From NCBI GenBank assembly GCA_905221605.1, contig CAJNDS010000783.1, forward strand, positions 1 to 64,000: a stretch of 64,000 nt of DNA, given 5' to 3'. This DNA comes from Symbiodinium natans (taxonomy: Eukaryota; Sar; Dinophyceae; Suessiales; Symbiodiniaceae). Shown here piece after piece: positions 1 through 12,430 of this stretch (the first letter of the stretch is position 1; every line of letters starts with the position of its first letter). Made by a program: the position numbers and the translations under genes. The notes beneath the pieces are model-generated. The model was not told where the DNA came from, did no database searches, and saw only the letters and a list, made by a program, of their open reading frames with translations.

Positions 1-2545
<2,545 letters not shown>

Positions 2546-3439
2546 GTTCGTCATGTCGGGCGTGTGACCCCAACCAACCCGCTTCGTGAACCTCGCGCGC
2601 CGTTTGAAGCCTCGCTTCCAAACGCTCTTCTGACCGACCCCTGGCTCGCAATCCAAACTTTGCCGTTGTGCTGCTCGCAAGGCTAAATGCCCTGGATTAG
2701 CCGAAGGATTTGAGCCATGGGGGCCCTTCTAAGGGAGCATAGGGCACCGGGATTCGGTGGAATTTGGAATCTGCCCACTTTGACGCTTAGAACAAAGCAA
2801 AAAAGGCCCGACTCAACAGGACGTATAGAACAACGCAAAACGCAAGTTTTAAAACTTCCTCCTCCGCCGGTCTTTGGGTCGGTCGCCCGCTTCTCCCACC
2901 CTCCGCCGGTCCTTGGGTCGGTCGCCCTGTTTTTGCAGGATCCGCGTTGGTTCTCGGGGTGCCGGTTGCCCCGGGGGGTCCTTGGGTCCCCCTCCCGTGG
3001 GCCTTTATGCAAGCACATGGGGACAGATTCTAAATTCATCTAGGTTTTTCTAGTTGGGGGGGCTGCCCTGCTTGGTCCCTTCCTGGGACCCTGCAGGGGC
3101 CCCACAAAACTGATACGGAGTTACAGGTAAACTTAACAAATTTGTATTTTTCTTTCCTCGCTCACTTGCCCGCAGCCGCCTCAAGGGTCAGGAATCCTAT
3201 CAGAGTGCTCAGCCTAGGTATGCACAGTAGGACACTCTGTGGCTGTACAGTCTGTAAGCCATGCCGCCAAACACCCACACCACCCGAACCCCACATCACC
3301 CCAACCACCCACATGACCCGAACCACCAAGACCGCCCCAAGCCACCCGCCCCCTGAGCCACCCACGCTGACGAGCCGCCATCCGCACCGCCCGCCACCAG
3401 TGTGAAGGCCCCCCCCTCTCCCAAAAGGCTGCGAACTAG
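2546..3439. other. Intergenic stretch, no gene recognised
   Basis: No convincing coding sequence. A 39-bp unit (CTCCGCCGGTC-TTGGGTCGG type) occurs twice at 2862-2939. A CCACCC-rich stretch lies at about 3275-3400. Short frames on both strands are low-complexity proline/arginine translations. Confidence 0.5.
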
Positions 3440-3458
3440 CCCTAAACCCTAAACCCTC
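3440..3458. repeat. Short CCCTAAA telomere-like tract
   Basis: Two to three CCCTAAA units embedded in unique sequence. The following ~500 bp up to the TIR-like gene show nothing recognisable. Confidence 0.7.
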
Positions 3459-3972
3459 ATAGCGTCATCCCTGCAAAGGGCGCCCAAATCCTCCAACTAC
3501 CCCAAGCTGCCCAAGCCGAAGCCACCCAAGAAACTCCCTAAGCCCTGAGGCACCCTAAAATGGCGGGGGGTGGGGTCGGCGGCACTGGCGGTAGCCATTA
3601 AATAATTGAATGAATGTTTTGCAGAAATAGGGCATCCTCGCAAGGAACCGGAAGACATTGTGATGCTCCAGCGCTGGACCCCTTTCGATTTTGTAAGGCT
3701 GTCCTCGAGATGGGCCTCCAGCTCCCGTGTCCGCGAATCACATCAACTTCCAGCCCTACTCAACCCTAATCAACCACTTTCTCACCCACTGCTGTGATTG
3801 CACTGGACGGCAAACCGCGTCCCTATGGGCTCGTGGAATTTAACCGTCCAGCAAGTATGCGCAGACGCTGTACATCATCAATGCTGGTGAAACGGATGCG
3901 AACGTGGGGAGGTCCCTTCTAAATGAAGCAAAAGGATGCGTCCCTTCTGATTGAAGCGTTGCCCCTTTCGAG

Positions 3973-5130
3973 CTAAAACGACAACGAGGTACCCTGTCGC
4001 CGCAATAGTTCCTCAAGCTGGTCAGCGATCCCTTCAGCGCCTGTCTCCATACAGTCCAAAGGTTCAAGGCTTGGTTTAAGCACCATGCCGATCAAGCCGC
4101 TAGCAATTCCGACACGGTCAAACATGTGATCAGGCCCACACGGAGGCTCTGGGGGGTATGTGTCCTCCACCTTCAGGGGCATGACCTGCAACTTGTTGTC
4201 ATGAGCGTAGACGAGCTCTTCGTGGCTGCTGTAGGGGGACGCCGTCTTCTCGCCGTAATTCCTCGTGCAAACAGCAAGAATGATGCCTTGCGTCTCGCGG
4301 ATCTTGTTCAAGTACTGCATGGTAAGAAGCCCGAAATCATCTCCAGACTCCACTGAAACCATCAGGATGTTACATTTCTTTTCTTTGAGTATCATGTGAA
4401 CTCGTCTGAATTTCTGCTCCAATTCTCCCCCATCAAAGCGCGCGGAAATCATGGCCCAGCGATACATGGGGTTCTCCTCGCGGAAGTGTTCATCTGCAAG
4501 CTCCCTTGCTCGCATCTCCGCCATGTCCTGTCGAACAGTTGACCGCAGCCGCTTTTCCAGACTTTCAGAAATTGCCTCAGCAGTTTTATTGGTACAGTCT
4601 TCGAAAAGTACGCTGCTCTTGAAGATCATGCCAATGAGACCCATGGCAACCCGCTTCTTGTCGTATGGGTGACCAGGCCCACACGGAGGCTCTGGGGGGT
4701 ATGTGTCCTCCACCTTCAGGGGCATGACCTGCAACTTGTTGTCATGAGCGTAGACGAGCTCTTCGTGGCTGCTGTAGGGGGACGCCGTCTTCTCGCCGTA
4801 ATTCCTCGTGCAAACAGCAAGAATGATGCCTTGCGTCTCGCGGATCTTGTTCAAGTACTGCATGGTAAGAAGCCCGAAATCATCTCCAGACTCCACTGAA
4901 ACCATCAGGATGTTACATTTCTTTTCTTTGAGTATCATGTGAACTCGTCTGAATTTCTGCTCCAATTCTCCCCCATCAAAGCGCGCGGAAATCATTGCCC
5001 AGCGATACATGGGGTTCTCCTCGCGGAACTGCTCTTCTGCAAGCTTTGCAACCCGTTCGGCTCTCAGGCATCGAAGGCTATTGAAGATCACGATCACAGC
5101 GCAGCATAGAAGTAAAGTAGCACGGCCCCA
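3973..5130 (-). CDS. Tandem TIR-like domains, probable cytoplasmic half of a broken receptor
   Basis: About 385 residues holding two near-identical ~170-residue domains. Each reads RWAMISARFDG, then KKCNILMVSVESGDDF, IILAVCTRNYG and YSSHEELVYAHDN, then VMPLKVEDTYPPEPPCGP. The strand-helix order and the SSHEELVYA segment resemble a TIR fold (signalling or NAD-cleaving domain); this is inferred from pattern only. The second domain ends with TSLSF and a stop. The frame is open upstream to 5364, but before about 5130 it only shadows the RCC1 gene. A hydrophobic AVIVIF stretch leads in, so the domains probably follow that gene's transmembrane helix. Alternative: an independent soluble TIR protein. 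Confidence 0.6.
   Translation of the reverse strand, partial: WGRATLLLCCAVIVIFNSLRCLRAERVAKLAEEQFREENPMYRWAMISARFDGGELEQKFRRVHMILKEKKCNILMVSVESGDDFGLLTMQYLNKIRETQGIILAVCTRNYGEKTASPYSSHEELVYAHDNKLQVMPLKVEDTYPPEPPCGPGHPYDKKRVAMGLIGMIFKSSVLFEDCTNKTAEAISESLEKRLRSTVRQDMAEMRARELADEHFREENPMYRWAMISARFDGGELEQKFRRVHMILKEKKCNILMVSVESGDDFGLLTMQYLNKIRETQGIILAVCTRNYGEKTASPYSSHEELVYAHDNKLQVMPLKVEDTYPPEPPCGPDHMFDRVGIASGLIGMVLKPSLEPLDCMETGAEGIADQLEELLRRQGTSLSF
4127..5046. repeat. Direct duplication of a ~375-bp TIR-coding segment (offset 543 bp)
   Basis: 4127-4503 and 4670-5046 match almost base for base, differing at only a few sites near their ends, while the linker 4504-4669 is single copy. This produces the two TIR-like domains and suggests recent duplication or gene conversion. 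Confidence 0.85.
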
Positions 5131-7004
5131 GCTACGCATGCACCGATGATGGCCTCCGCCGGAAGACTCGCCAAGGTAGTCTGGGCTGTAGCGCTGATAG
5201 CGCTGACTGTCATCGCATTGGTGGAAGCGATGTCCACCCCAGCTCGAACAAGCTCGTTTGCAAGCACTGACCGAAATTCTGCATTGCGACTGATGCCGCT
5301 GATGAAGGTCAGGGCACTCTCTACCTTCTGCACAAGCAGTACTAGAATGAAGTCGACCCGCCATCTTCTAGAAGTTTGAAGTCGTCGCGCTTCCTCTTGA
5401 AATGCAATCTCCACAGCGGCATCCCTGATTCCTACTACAGTTTGCAGCAGCGCTGCTTTCGCTGCAGCCTGTAGTTGCTCGACATTCGCCTCAGGAAGAT
5501 CTACGAGAAACGAGCCGGACAATTCCTGAGTACCTGCTGTGCTTGTCATTGATGTGCTAGAGCTGGAGGATGTGGAGGATGTAGAAGAGCAGGACGTTGA
5601 GGAGGAGAATGTAGCGGAGGTGGTTGTTGAGGAGGAAATAGTCGAGGTGCTGGTGATGGTCGGACCGACAACCCAATCCTCCAAGCCTTGCGGGTACCTT
5701 CCCCATGCGACCAAACTCCCATCCAACAAGACGGCAGCGAAGAAAAGCCTTGTGGAGGAGATGGATTCAACACCATGAGTGAGTTGGCCAGCCACGGAAC
5801 TTGAGTCACCGCCGTACGATCCATCGCCCCATGTGACGACACTCCCATCTGCTTTGAGAGCAGTAAAGGCTTCATCGGTGGAGTAGATGGTCTGAACGCC
5901 GGAGTTCAGCTGGCTAGCTACGGAACTTGAGTCACCGCCGTCCGATCCATCGCCCCATGTGACGACACTCCCATCTGCTTTGAGAGCAGCAAAGGCTCTA
6001 TCGGTGGAGTAGATGGTCTGAACATTGGAGTTCAGCTGGCTAGCCACGGAACTTGAGTCACCGCCGTAAACTCCAGGTCCCCATGTGACGACACTCCCAT
6101 CCGCTTTGACGGCAGCGAAGGCCCCAATTGTGGAGTAGATGGTCTGAACATTGGAGTTCAGCTGGCTAGCCACGGAACTTGAGTCACCGCCGTATCCATC
6201 GCCCCATGTGACGACACTCCCATCTGCTTTGACGGCAGCGAAGGAGGCATAGATGTCAGATATCACGGAGTAGATGGCTTCAACACCATGACTGAGTTGG
6301 CCAGCCACGGAACTTGAGTCACCGCCGTACCCTCCATGGCCCCATGTGACGACACTCCCATCCGCTTTGATGGCAGCGAAGGCCCGAGCGTTGGAGTAGA
6401 TGGTCTGAACGCCGACGAAACTTGAGCCACCGCCGTACGATCCATCGCCCCATGTGACGACACTCCCATCTGCTTTGAGAGCAGCAAAGGCTCTATCGGT
6501 GGAGTAGATGGTCTGAACGCCGGAGTTCAGCAGGCTAGCCACGGAACTTGAGTCACCGCCGTACGGTCCGGCGCCCCATGTGACGACACTCCCATCTGCT
6601 TTGATGGCAGCGAAGGCCCAAAGGGTGGAGTAGATGGTCTGAACATTCGAGTTCAGCTGGCTAGCCACGAAACTTGAGTCACCGCCTACAGAAGCCTCGC
6701 CCCATGTAACGACACTCCCATCCGCTTTGAGGGCAGTGAAGGCACCAATTGTGGAGTAGATGGTCTGAACATTGGAGTTCAGCTGGCTAGCCACGGAATT
6801 AGAGTTACCGCCCAACCTTTCGTCGCCCCCTGTGACGACAGCCCCGGTTCTGACGGCAGCACAGGCCCAGTCTGACACTGAAGGCATTTTCTGGGTGCAA
6901 GAGATGACCAGAGGTGTTGACGTTTCTGCTTGAACTTGTTGCAGGGCGTGGAGAAACGCAGCGACCAGCGTAGTGCGCTTCTTCCATGTCTTCGATCGAG
7001 ACAT
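5094..7004 (-). CDS. RCC1-type repeat protein with signal peptide and C-terminal transmembrane helix
   Basis: The first ATG is at 7004 (MSRSKTW). A basic then hydrophobic leader ending near VQAETS looks like a signal peptide. About ten repeats of ~41 residues follow, eight with the exact core KADGSVVTWG, then GGDSSSVASQLNS and VQTIYST; these are RCC1/ATS1-like beta-propeller blades. A Ser/Thr-rich stalk (about residues 455-495) and a ~110-residue SEA-like segment (LSGSFLVDLPEANVEQL) come next. The end is a hydrophobic AIIGACVAGAVLLYFY helix, with a stop at 5094. The stop falls inside that helix and the minus-1 frame continues the hydrophobic run into TIR-like domains, so the true product is probably a single-pass receptor. 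Ligand unknown. Confidence 0.75.
   Translation of the reverse strand: MSRSKTWKKRTTLVAAFLHALQQVQAETSTPLVISCTQKMPSVSDWACAAVRTGAVVTGGDERLGGNSNSVASQLNSNVQTIYSTIGAFTALKADGSVVTWGEASVGGDSSFVASQLNSNVQTIYSTLWAFAAIKADGSVVTWGAGPYGGDSSSVASLLNSGVQTIYSTDRAFAALKADGSVVTWGDGSYGGGSSFVGVQTIYSNARAFAAIKADGSVVTWGHGGYGGDSSSVAGQLSHGVEAIYSVISDIYASFAAVKADGSVVTWGDGYGGDSSSVASQLNSNVQTIYSTIGAFAAVKADGSVVTWGPGVYGGDSSSVASQLNSNVQTIYSTDRAFAALKADGSVVTWGDGSDGGDSSSVASQLNSGVQTIYSTDEAFTALKADGSVVTWGDGSYGGDSSSVAGQLTHGVESISSTRLFFAAVLLDGSLVAWGRYPQGLEDWVVGPTITSTSTISSSTTTSATFSSSTSCSSTSSTSSSSSTSMTSTAGTQELSGSFLVDLPEANVEQLQAAAKAALLQTVVGIRDAAVEIAFQEEARRLQTSRRWRVDFILVLLVQKVESALTFISGISRNAEFRSVLANELVRAGVDIASTNAMTVSAISATAQTTLASLPAEAIIGACVAGAVLLYFYAAL
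5812..6760. repeat. Tandem ~107-138-bp RCC1-blade coding repeats
   Basis: The motif CCCCATGTGACGACACTCCC recurs eight times with near-identical flanks. Units differ by small in-frame deletions, as expected of recently amplified propeller blades. Confidence 0.9.
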
Positions 7005-7019
7005 TGCTACTGCTAGCAC

Positions 7020-8570
7020 ATCAAGTCCGTCTCAAGCCATCTCTGGCATGTCAAGTCAGAGAGCGAGCACAAGTCAAGAAGCTTGCGAAAGGCTTCAGAC
7101 ACTATGGACTTGAACATGTCCACCAAAACAAGATGAAGGAGCTAGAGATACACCAACTAGGCCACTACGCTGCCTAGAAGCTGGTTTCTGGTAGCTTTCC
7201 ACACCCTGTGGCCTCAGCTGCCGAACTGAATCGCCAAGACCCTGGCATGAGCTGACATGAAGATGACATGGCATGAGACTTGCCAACCTTCCGCGGAAGG
7301 ATTACATCTCGTGCCCTGGGTGCCGAGACACAAAAAACAACACAGGACAGTCATCAGCAGCTAGATCCCCACATCTTGTTGGCAGCTGCAGAGAAAACGG
7401 CTTAAAAAGTGTCAATACATCCGCAAAGGGTATGGCATCAACTCACATAGACAGGCACCAAGCCTGCAGGATCCTGCAGGCGCTGCTGCAGCGCTCCAAG
7501 TCTGCCTGCGGAGTGCGAAGTCTGAGCAACACGATTAACTAAAAGCAAAGGTGGGCAGCATGGCACAATGCAATTCCAGTTACTACTTACGACCGCCCAG
7601 TGCTGGGTGCCGCTAAAGCCTGGACCCACAACATGTGGCAGAGCTGCGACATGCATATTTCTCTTGCCATTTCCCTACATTGCCTCATCAGAACAAGCTG
7701 CTGAGTTTAGCTCACAGTTGTGCTTCCTCTCGTTCCCTCAGATGTTCATGCTCTTTCCGCTTGTGCCCAGGGTGCAGATCAAGCGAAAAACCGCAGACTG
7801 GCCCCCCAGAACATGATCGAGCACAAGGCGGGGGCCCCCACCACGAACTCGCTTCACCGGGTCTTGGCGGGCGCGGGCGGAGGGCACCTTCGCGCACCTT
7901 GCAGTTCCACTGAGAGGCTGCGGCGCGACGAAGAGAACAAAATGAGGATCTCTGCTCACGGGCTGGGGGGTCAGCTCGGGTCAGGGTGCAACAAGCCGGG
8001 AAAGAACTGCGCAAGCAACCCTCTGCACGATGAGATCTGAGGTCAGGGCCGGCACGCCACGTTCCGCTGACAACACTGGCTGCCTTGCCCTCGTGCTGCC
8101 TTTTGCCTGTCGCGGCTGCATACACAAAAATCTTCATGTCAAGCCGCTAAAATCAAAAATAAAATGTCAAGCAGAACTGCCATGAAAATCGGGCAAGCAA
8201 AATCAAGCAACCTGCCCACTCGGAAATCCAAGCAAAAATTCCGTGCCATGCCATGCCAAAAACCAAGGAAAACAAGCCTCTCAGAGCTTCGCAGCAACAC
8301 AAGCGACATGCAAGAGAATCGGCTTTATTTTTTGTCTTAGTTTTTGCTTTACCACCGGACGCGGCAAGGCTTCGAGCCTGCAATTCGAGCTTTGTGGAAA
8401 CACAGAGAGCACACTGATGAAGCACGCGAACGGGGTGAGGGAGTTTCACTGCAAGTTAGACACCTGCGAGGCAACAGGTGGTCAATCGATATTCTGTCAA
8501 CAACATGCTCGAAAGTGAGTGCTAAACAAAACCAGCTGCGTCAGAGTTGGAGTGTCCTTAGCTTACCTGC
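7020..8570. other. Intergenic stretch, no gene recognised
   Basis: Short overlapping frames occur on both strands between 7568 and 8137, but none has recognisable domains or coherent splice signals. Nothing else was seen. Confidence 0.4.
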
Positions 8571-8770
8571 TCCGCATCGTGTGATGGAACTGTTCAAGGG
8601 GCTCTTCTTCCACTGACACGTCCGCCGCCATGGCCTCGAACTGGTAGGCTAGCATGTTAATCAGCCGCTGCAGCGGAAGTGCTGGCAGGAACATGTGAAG
8701 CACCTCCTCGATTAACGGCATCCATGGAGGGTAGAAACTCTTCAGCCAGAGATTCTTCTTTGACCGTTGG
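8571..8770 (-). CDS. Candidate internal exon of an unrecognised gene
   Basis: On the minus strand an open segment contains the phrases KSFYPPWMPLIEEVLHMF and INMLAYQFEAMAADVSVEE, which look like ordinary globular protein. It runs into ATGCGGAGCAG followed by GTAAGC, a good 5' splice donor at about 8570. The 5' boundary is not clear and neither neighbouring exon was found. The protein is not recognised, and chance cannot be excluded. Confidence 0.25.
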
Positions 8771-9018
8771 TAAAGGAGCGGAACCATGGCCCTCCGGCCG
8801 CGGCCGCTGCTTACTTTCTGAGCTTTGCTGCAGGTTCCTCGCCGCATACCCGCTGTCATGTCCTCTGCCCAGCTCCGTGCGTTACCCCGGGTTCCGCAGA
8901 CTTGTGGAGACCGGTTCTGTGGTTCCTACTCTTTGCGCCGCAAGGAGTGGAAGCGGGAGGCACACCCCTGGCAGCGAGCAGACTTGGGATTAACCCGGCG
9001 GGGGGGCAGAATCGTGGA

Positions 9019-9490
9019 GAGTTGATATATGTGACCCTCCTAGTTTCCCAGTTGACACGTGATGTGCACTTGAGTTGTCTGCTGTGAGTGTGAAGCACAG
9101 GACCGTTTTTCTGTTCGTTTTCTCGAAACTCGTTTGTTGGAACTCGTTTCCTGTTTGTAACCTGGTATTTGGTGACCAGAAGTGACTCAAGCCAGTTTAG
9201 GTCTGCACAGAGCTCAGCAGAGCACCTAAGAGGTGCTAGGAACCTACCCACAGTGTTTAGGAGTAGAAGTTCCATGGCTGAGTGTTTTCACCTGAAGTAT
9301 CCTTTGTTTTCCCATGTCTGGCAGACAGTGTTTGAAGCTGGAGAGCCGTGCTCGCATTGCCCAAGACGAGCGGAGCTCGAGGAGCTGTGTGCGCAGCGCA
9401 GCGAAAAAGTCCGCACTTCGTGCTGTGAGGGTTGAGTGCAGTCTTGACCTGAGGTCCCTTAGGCCCCGTAGCTGTGCCACGAGTTTCAAC
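9019..9490 (+). repeat. Left LTR of copia element 1
   Basis: 472 bp closely matching 18379-18914. It lacks a ~65-bp segment found in the right LTR around 18460-18525. The end motif GTTG...CAAC is a short inverted repeat. The flank GTGGA at 9014-9018 is the target duplication. Confidence 0.88.
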
Positions 9491-9491
9491 G

Positions 9492-9503
9492 TGGTAGCGG
9501 AGC
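9492..9503 (+). other. Primer-binding site (initiator-tRNA-Met type)
   Basis: TGGTAGCGGAGC starts one base after the left LTR. TGGTAGC is the beginning expected for a site complementary to the 3' end of initiator methionine tRNA, the primer used by Ty1 and many copia elements. The host tRNA sequence was not available to confirm the full match. Confidence 0.7.
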
Positions 9504-9516
9504 TTCGTGCTCCAGC

Positions 9517-12430
9517 ATGGACACTAGTGAAGAACGTGTGCCTGGACGAGACCGTTCTCCGAGAGGCCGCAGTGCAAGCAGCCTGAGTTCCACAGGGCTC
9601 TGGTGCAAGGTCACCAAGTGCCCGTGGGAGAAGAGAACGTGGAAGGTCTTTGCCAGCGCGACCAGCTTCAGTTCCACGCGGAGTAGACCCAAGGCAGTGG
9701 ACAGCTACGACTGGAGCAGGCCATCAGCCACCAGTTGGGGCTGTGCCTTTGTTTGGACCTCAGTTCTACCAGATGGGAACACCCCCTCAGACAGCACCAC
9801 AAGAGCCCCTTCAAGTTCCGAATATGCAGTTGCCCCTTGCACCTGGAGTAGCTCAACAGATGGAGTTCACAAGAGCAATGCTGCAAGCACAGGACGAGCA
9901 GATCCGACAGCAGGCAGCTCAACTTCAACAGATGAGTGCCATGCTGACGCAGGCATTGCAGCTTGCAAGTGCGAATGCTGCAAATGCACAAAATGCAACA
10001 GCTACAACTTCATCGTCGACGAGTCCTACCCCTGGAGGAAACCCCTCAGCATCATCTGCGAATGCATCGACCGCTGTGGATATGGAAGTAGACTCTGGTG
10101 TACGAAACAAGAGAGCAGAGGGCTACATCCCACAATTGCCTCAGCTGAACTATGCGTCCATGACGAGTAGACATGCTGAAATCCGAGTTTGGACAGCTTA
10201 CAGAGACGAACTTACAAGCTGGCTTTGTTTGCTTGACGATCGGTACGCTACGGAGTTGCAGGAGGCGATGAGTAGCAGTGTGGAAGTCTTGCAAGTGAAG
10301 CTTGAAGCCGGGAAAGCAGCTCGGTCGACCAAACTTTGGTTTTTGCTTCGTCAGTCCATGAGCAAGTTCCAGCGTGGGCAGGATTTGGTGCATCTCATCG
10401 AGGTAAAGCAGATGGGAGCAAGTGCCGGATACGAACTCTGGCGTTCTCTGAACAATGAGTTGTCTGTTCGCTCCAGAGTGGAAGGACAAGCCCTTCGCGA
10501 GCAGGCTTTGGGCCTGGTGCCGCCGAAACACCTCAAACGACCACTTGATGTCGCTAGGTGGTACACCACCGAACTCCTCAAGTTCGAGGCGCAGGTGAAG
10601 CATCGCTTCCCAGAGTTGCTCATCGGAGAACAAGAGGGAGTCTTGTGCCTGATGAAGCACTTAGATTCTGAGGCCAAGAGGTATCTGCTCCTCCATCACT
10701 CAACAAGAAGCATGAGTGAGCTGATGACTGGTTTACAGTTCTACGACGAGCAGCTTCGTGTGATGGACTTCCAGAGAGAAGGAGCATCCGGGTATGCGAA
10801 TACTTTCAAGGGCGGTAAGGGCGAGAAGGGCGACAGAGACAAGGGCAACAAAGGCTCCAAGGGCAACAAGGGCAACAAAGGCGAGAAAGGAGAAAAGGGA
10901 CTGAAGGGCGGCAAAGCGAAAGGAAAGGACAAGAAAGGTGAGCGAAGCGGAAAAGGGGACAAAGCTCGAAGCAAGAGCAGAGAGGCGAAGAAGACGGATG
11001 TCTGCCGGAACTGCGGGAAGACTGGACACTGGGCACGCGACTGCTGGGCACCTCCGAAGGACAAAGCCGCAGCGGCAACGAACCAGGCCGTTACGACGCA
11101 GCCAGAGGCACCATCATCTTCATCGTCTACTTCGGCGAAAGCAGCAGCGCAGCCCACAACCAAGGGTAGTGGAAAAGCACAGTCATCAATCAAGACTTTT
11201 CTGGAGGGATACCACTTTGGGATGATGCTTACGAATCAGGTAGTTACTTTTCCTTCAGATGACCGAGTTTATTGGCTGATTGACTCTGGTAGTTCGTTCC
11301 ACATCATCACGAAGGAGACGCTTGAGAGTGATCATGTGAAGGTCCTTGCATGGCTTGAAGGACGCCCGAAGTCGTATGCGGAGACTGCGACAGGAGATTC
11401 CGTTGAGATTGGCGGATCGACACATGTTTTGGTGGAAGTTTGCTTTGAAACCACCACATCAGCATCACTGAAGAGCAGTTCTGAGCATGAGGGTGACGCT
11501 GTGTACATGTGTAGGGCTAGGTTTGAAGCCGTCATTTCCGATCAGATCAAGCACAATTTGCTGAACATCAACTTGCTTTGTCAGAATGGAGGTTGGGAGC
11601 CAGCAATGTGCGGCCAGCAGGGCGTAATTACCGTCCGAAAGCACGGCGTAACGCTGAGACCAACCATGTTTGCTTCAGTTAGTTGGCTTGCGTCAGTTCG
11701 GAATGACCATCCTTTAGCGCTGAAACCGCAGGATTTGATCGCCAAAACGGAACAGTTTCGTCGAAGTCGGTCTCGCAAGTCGTCTTCGAGTCGTGATTTT
11801 CATCGTTCGACTTCGAATCGAGGTCATCGCAGCTCTGCGAGAGTGTGTGTTGAGCCCGAAAACCCCGAATTGCTGGATGTTTCATGTCTTGATGAGGTAG
11901 TTGATTGCGAGTTTCAGACGAGCCACGAACATGTTGACCTGGACCAAGGCGAAGCTAAGGACAGACTAAGGACAGTCGATGACGTTTCCGGCTCTGCGAG
12001 GGATCAACTTCAGTTTTTCAGTCATGTGGATACGCCAGTTGTTCGTGAGCTTGATAGGGATGAACGCTTGATTTTTAGTGAAGACAACAGCGTTATCTCA
12101 CACAAGCAACAGGACAACAGCACCACACCAGCAGTCGAGCGGCTTGTGTTTGAAAATGACAGCAGCGTTATCTCACACAAGCAACAGGACAACAGCACCA
12201 CACCAGCAGTCGAGCGGCTTGTATTTGAAAATGACAGCAGCGTTATCTCACACAAGCAACAGGACAACAGCACCACACCAGCAGTTGAGCGTCTTGTGCA
12301 TGAGCATGGTAGGGAAACAGTTGTCTGTCGTGCTTGCTTGGAGGATTTCCCTGATGAGGTTGAGATTGGCAGCTTGGATTGCTCAAAGAGGCGAAGTTTT
12401 CCTAGAGTAGGACAGATAGGAGACCGCCGC
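9517..12430 (+). CDS. Copia element 1 gag and protease
   Basis: A gag-like start (MDTSEERVPGRDRSPR) is at 9517, but the main frame is a different one that opens around 9650, so the N-terminus carries a frame change. A Gln-rich helical region is followed by a capsid-like stretch (YELWRSLNNELSVRSRVEGQ). A basic G-K-E/N-K-G linker at about 10807-10975 precedes a CCHC zinc knuckle (CRNCGKTGHWARDCW, about 11000-11045). The aspartic protease motif LIDSGSSFHI lies at about 11279-11308. These bind RNA and cleave the polyprotein. After about 12415 the frame becomes low-complexity and the protein-like sequence moves to another frame. Confidence 0.82.
12088..12300 (+). repeat. 75-bp in-frame tandem repeat, three copies
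   Basis: CGTTATCTCACACAAGCAAC starts at 12091, 12166 and 12241, exactly 75 bp apart, encoding SVISHKQQDNSTTPAVERLV three times after the protease. Copies differ by only a few bases, so expansion is recent. Confidence 0.95.

Noticed and set aside
2683-3405. Overlapping ~110-residue frames on both strands
   Set aside because: Low-complexity Pro/Arg/Gly translations of GC-rich repeats with no domain.
5812-6760. Regularly spaced repeats resembling a CRISPR array
   Set aside because: The repeats are coding RCC1 blades in one open frame with related, not unique, spacers; eukaryotic context.
7568-8140. Several overlapping 70-140-residue frames
   Set aside because: Both strands are open with high GC, and no domain or splice logic supports any of them.
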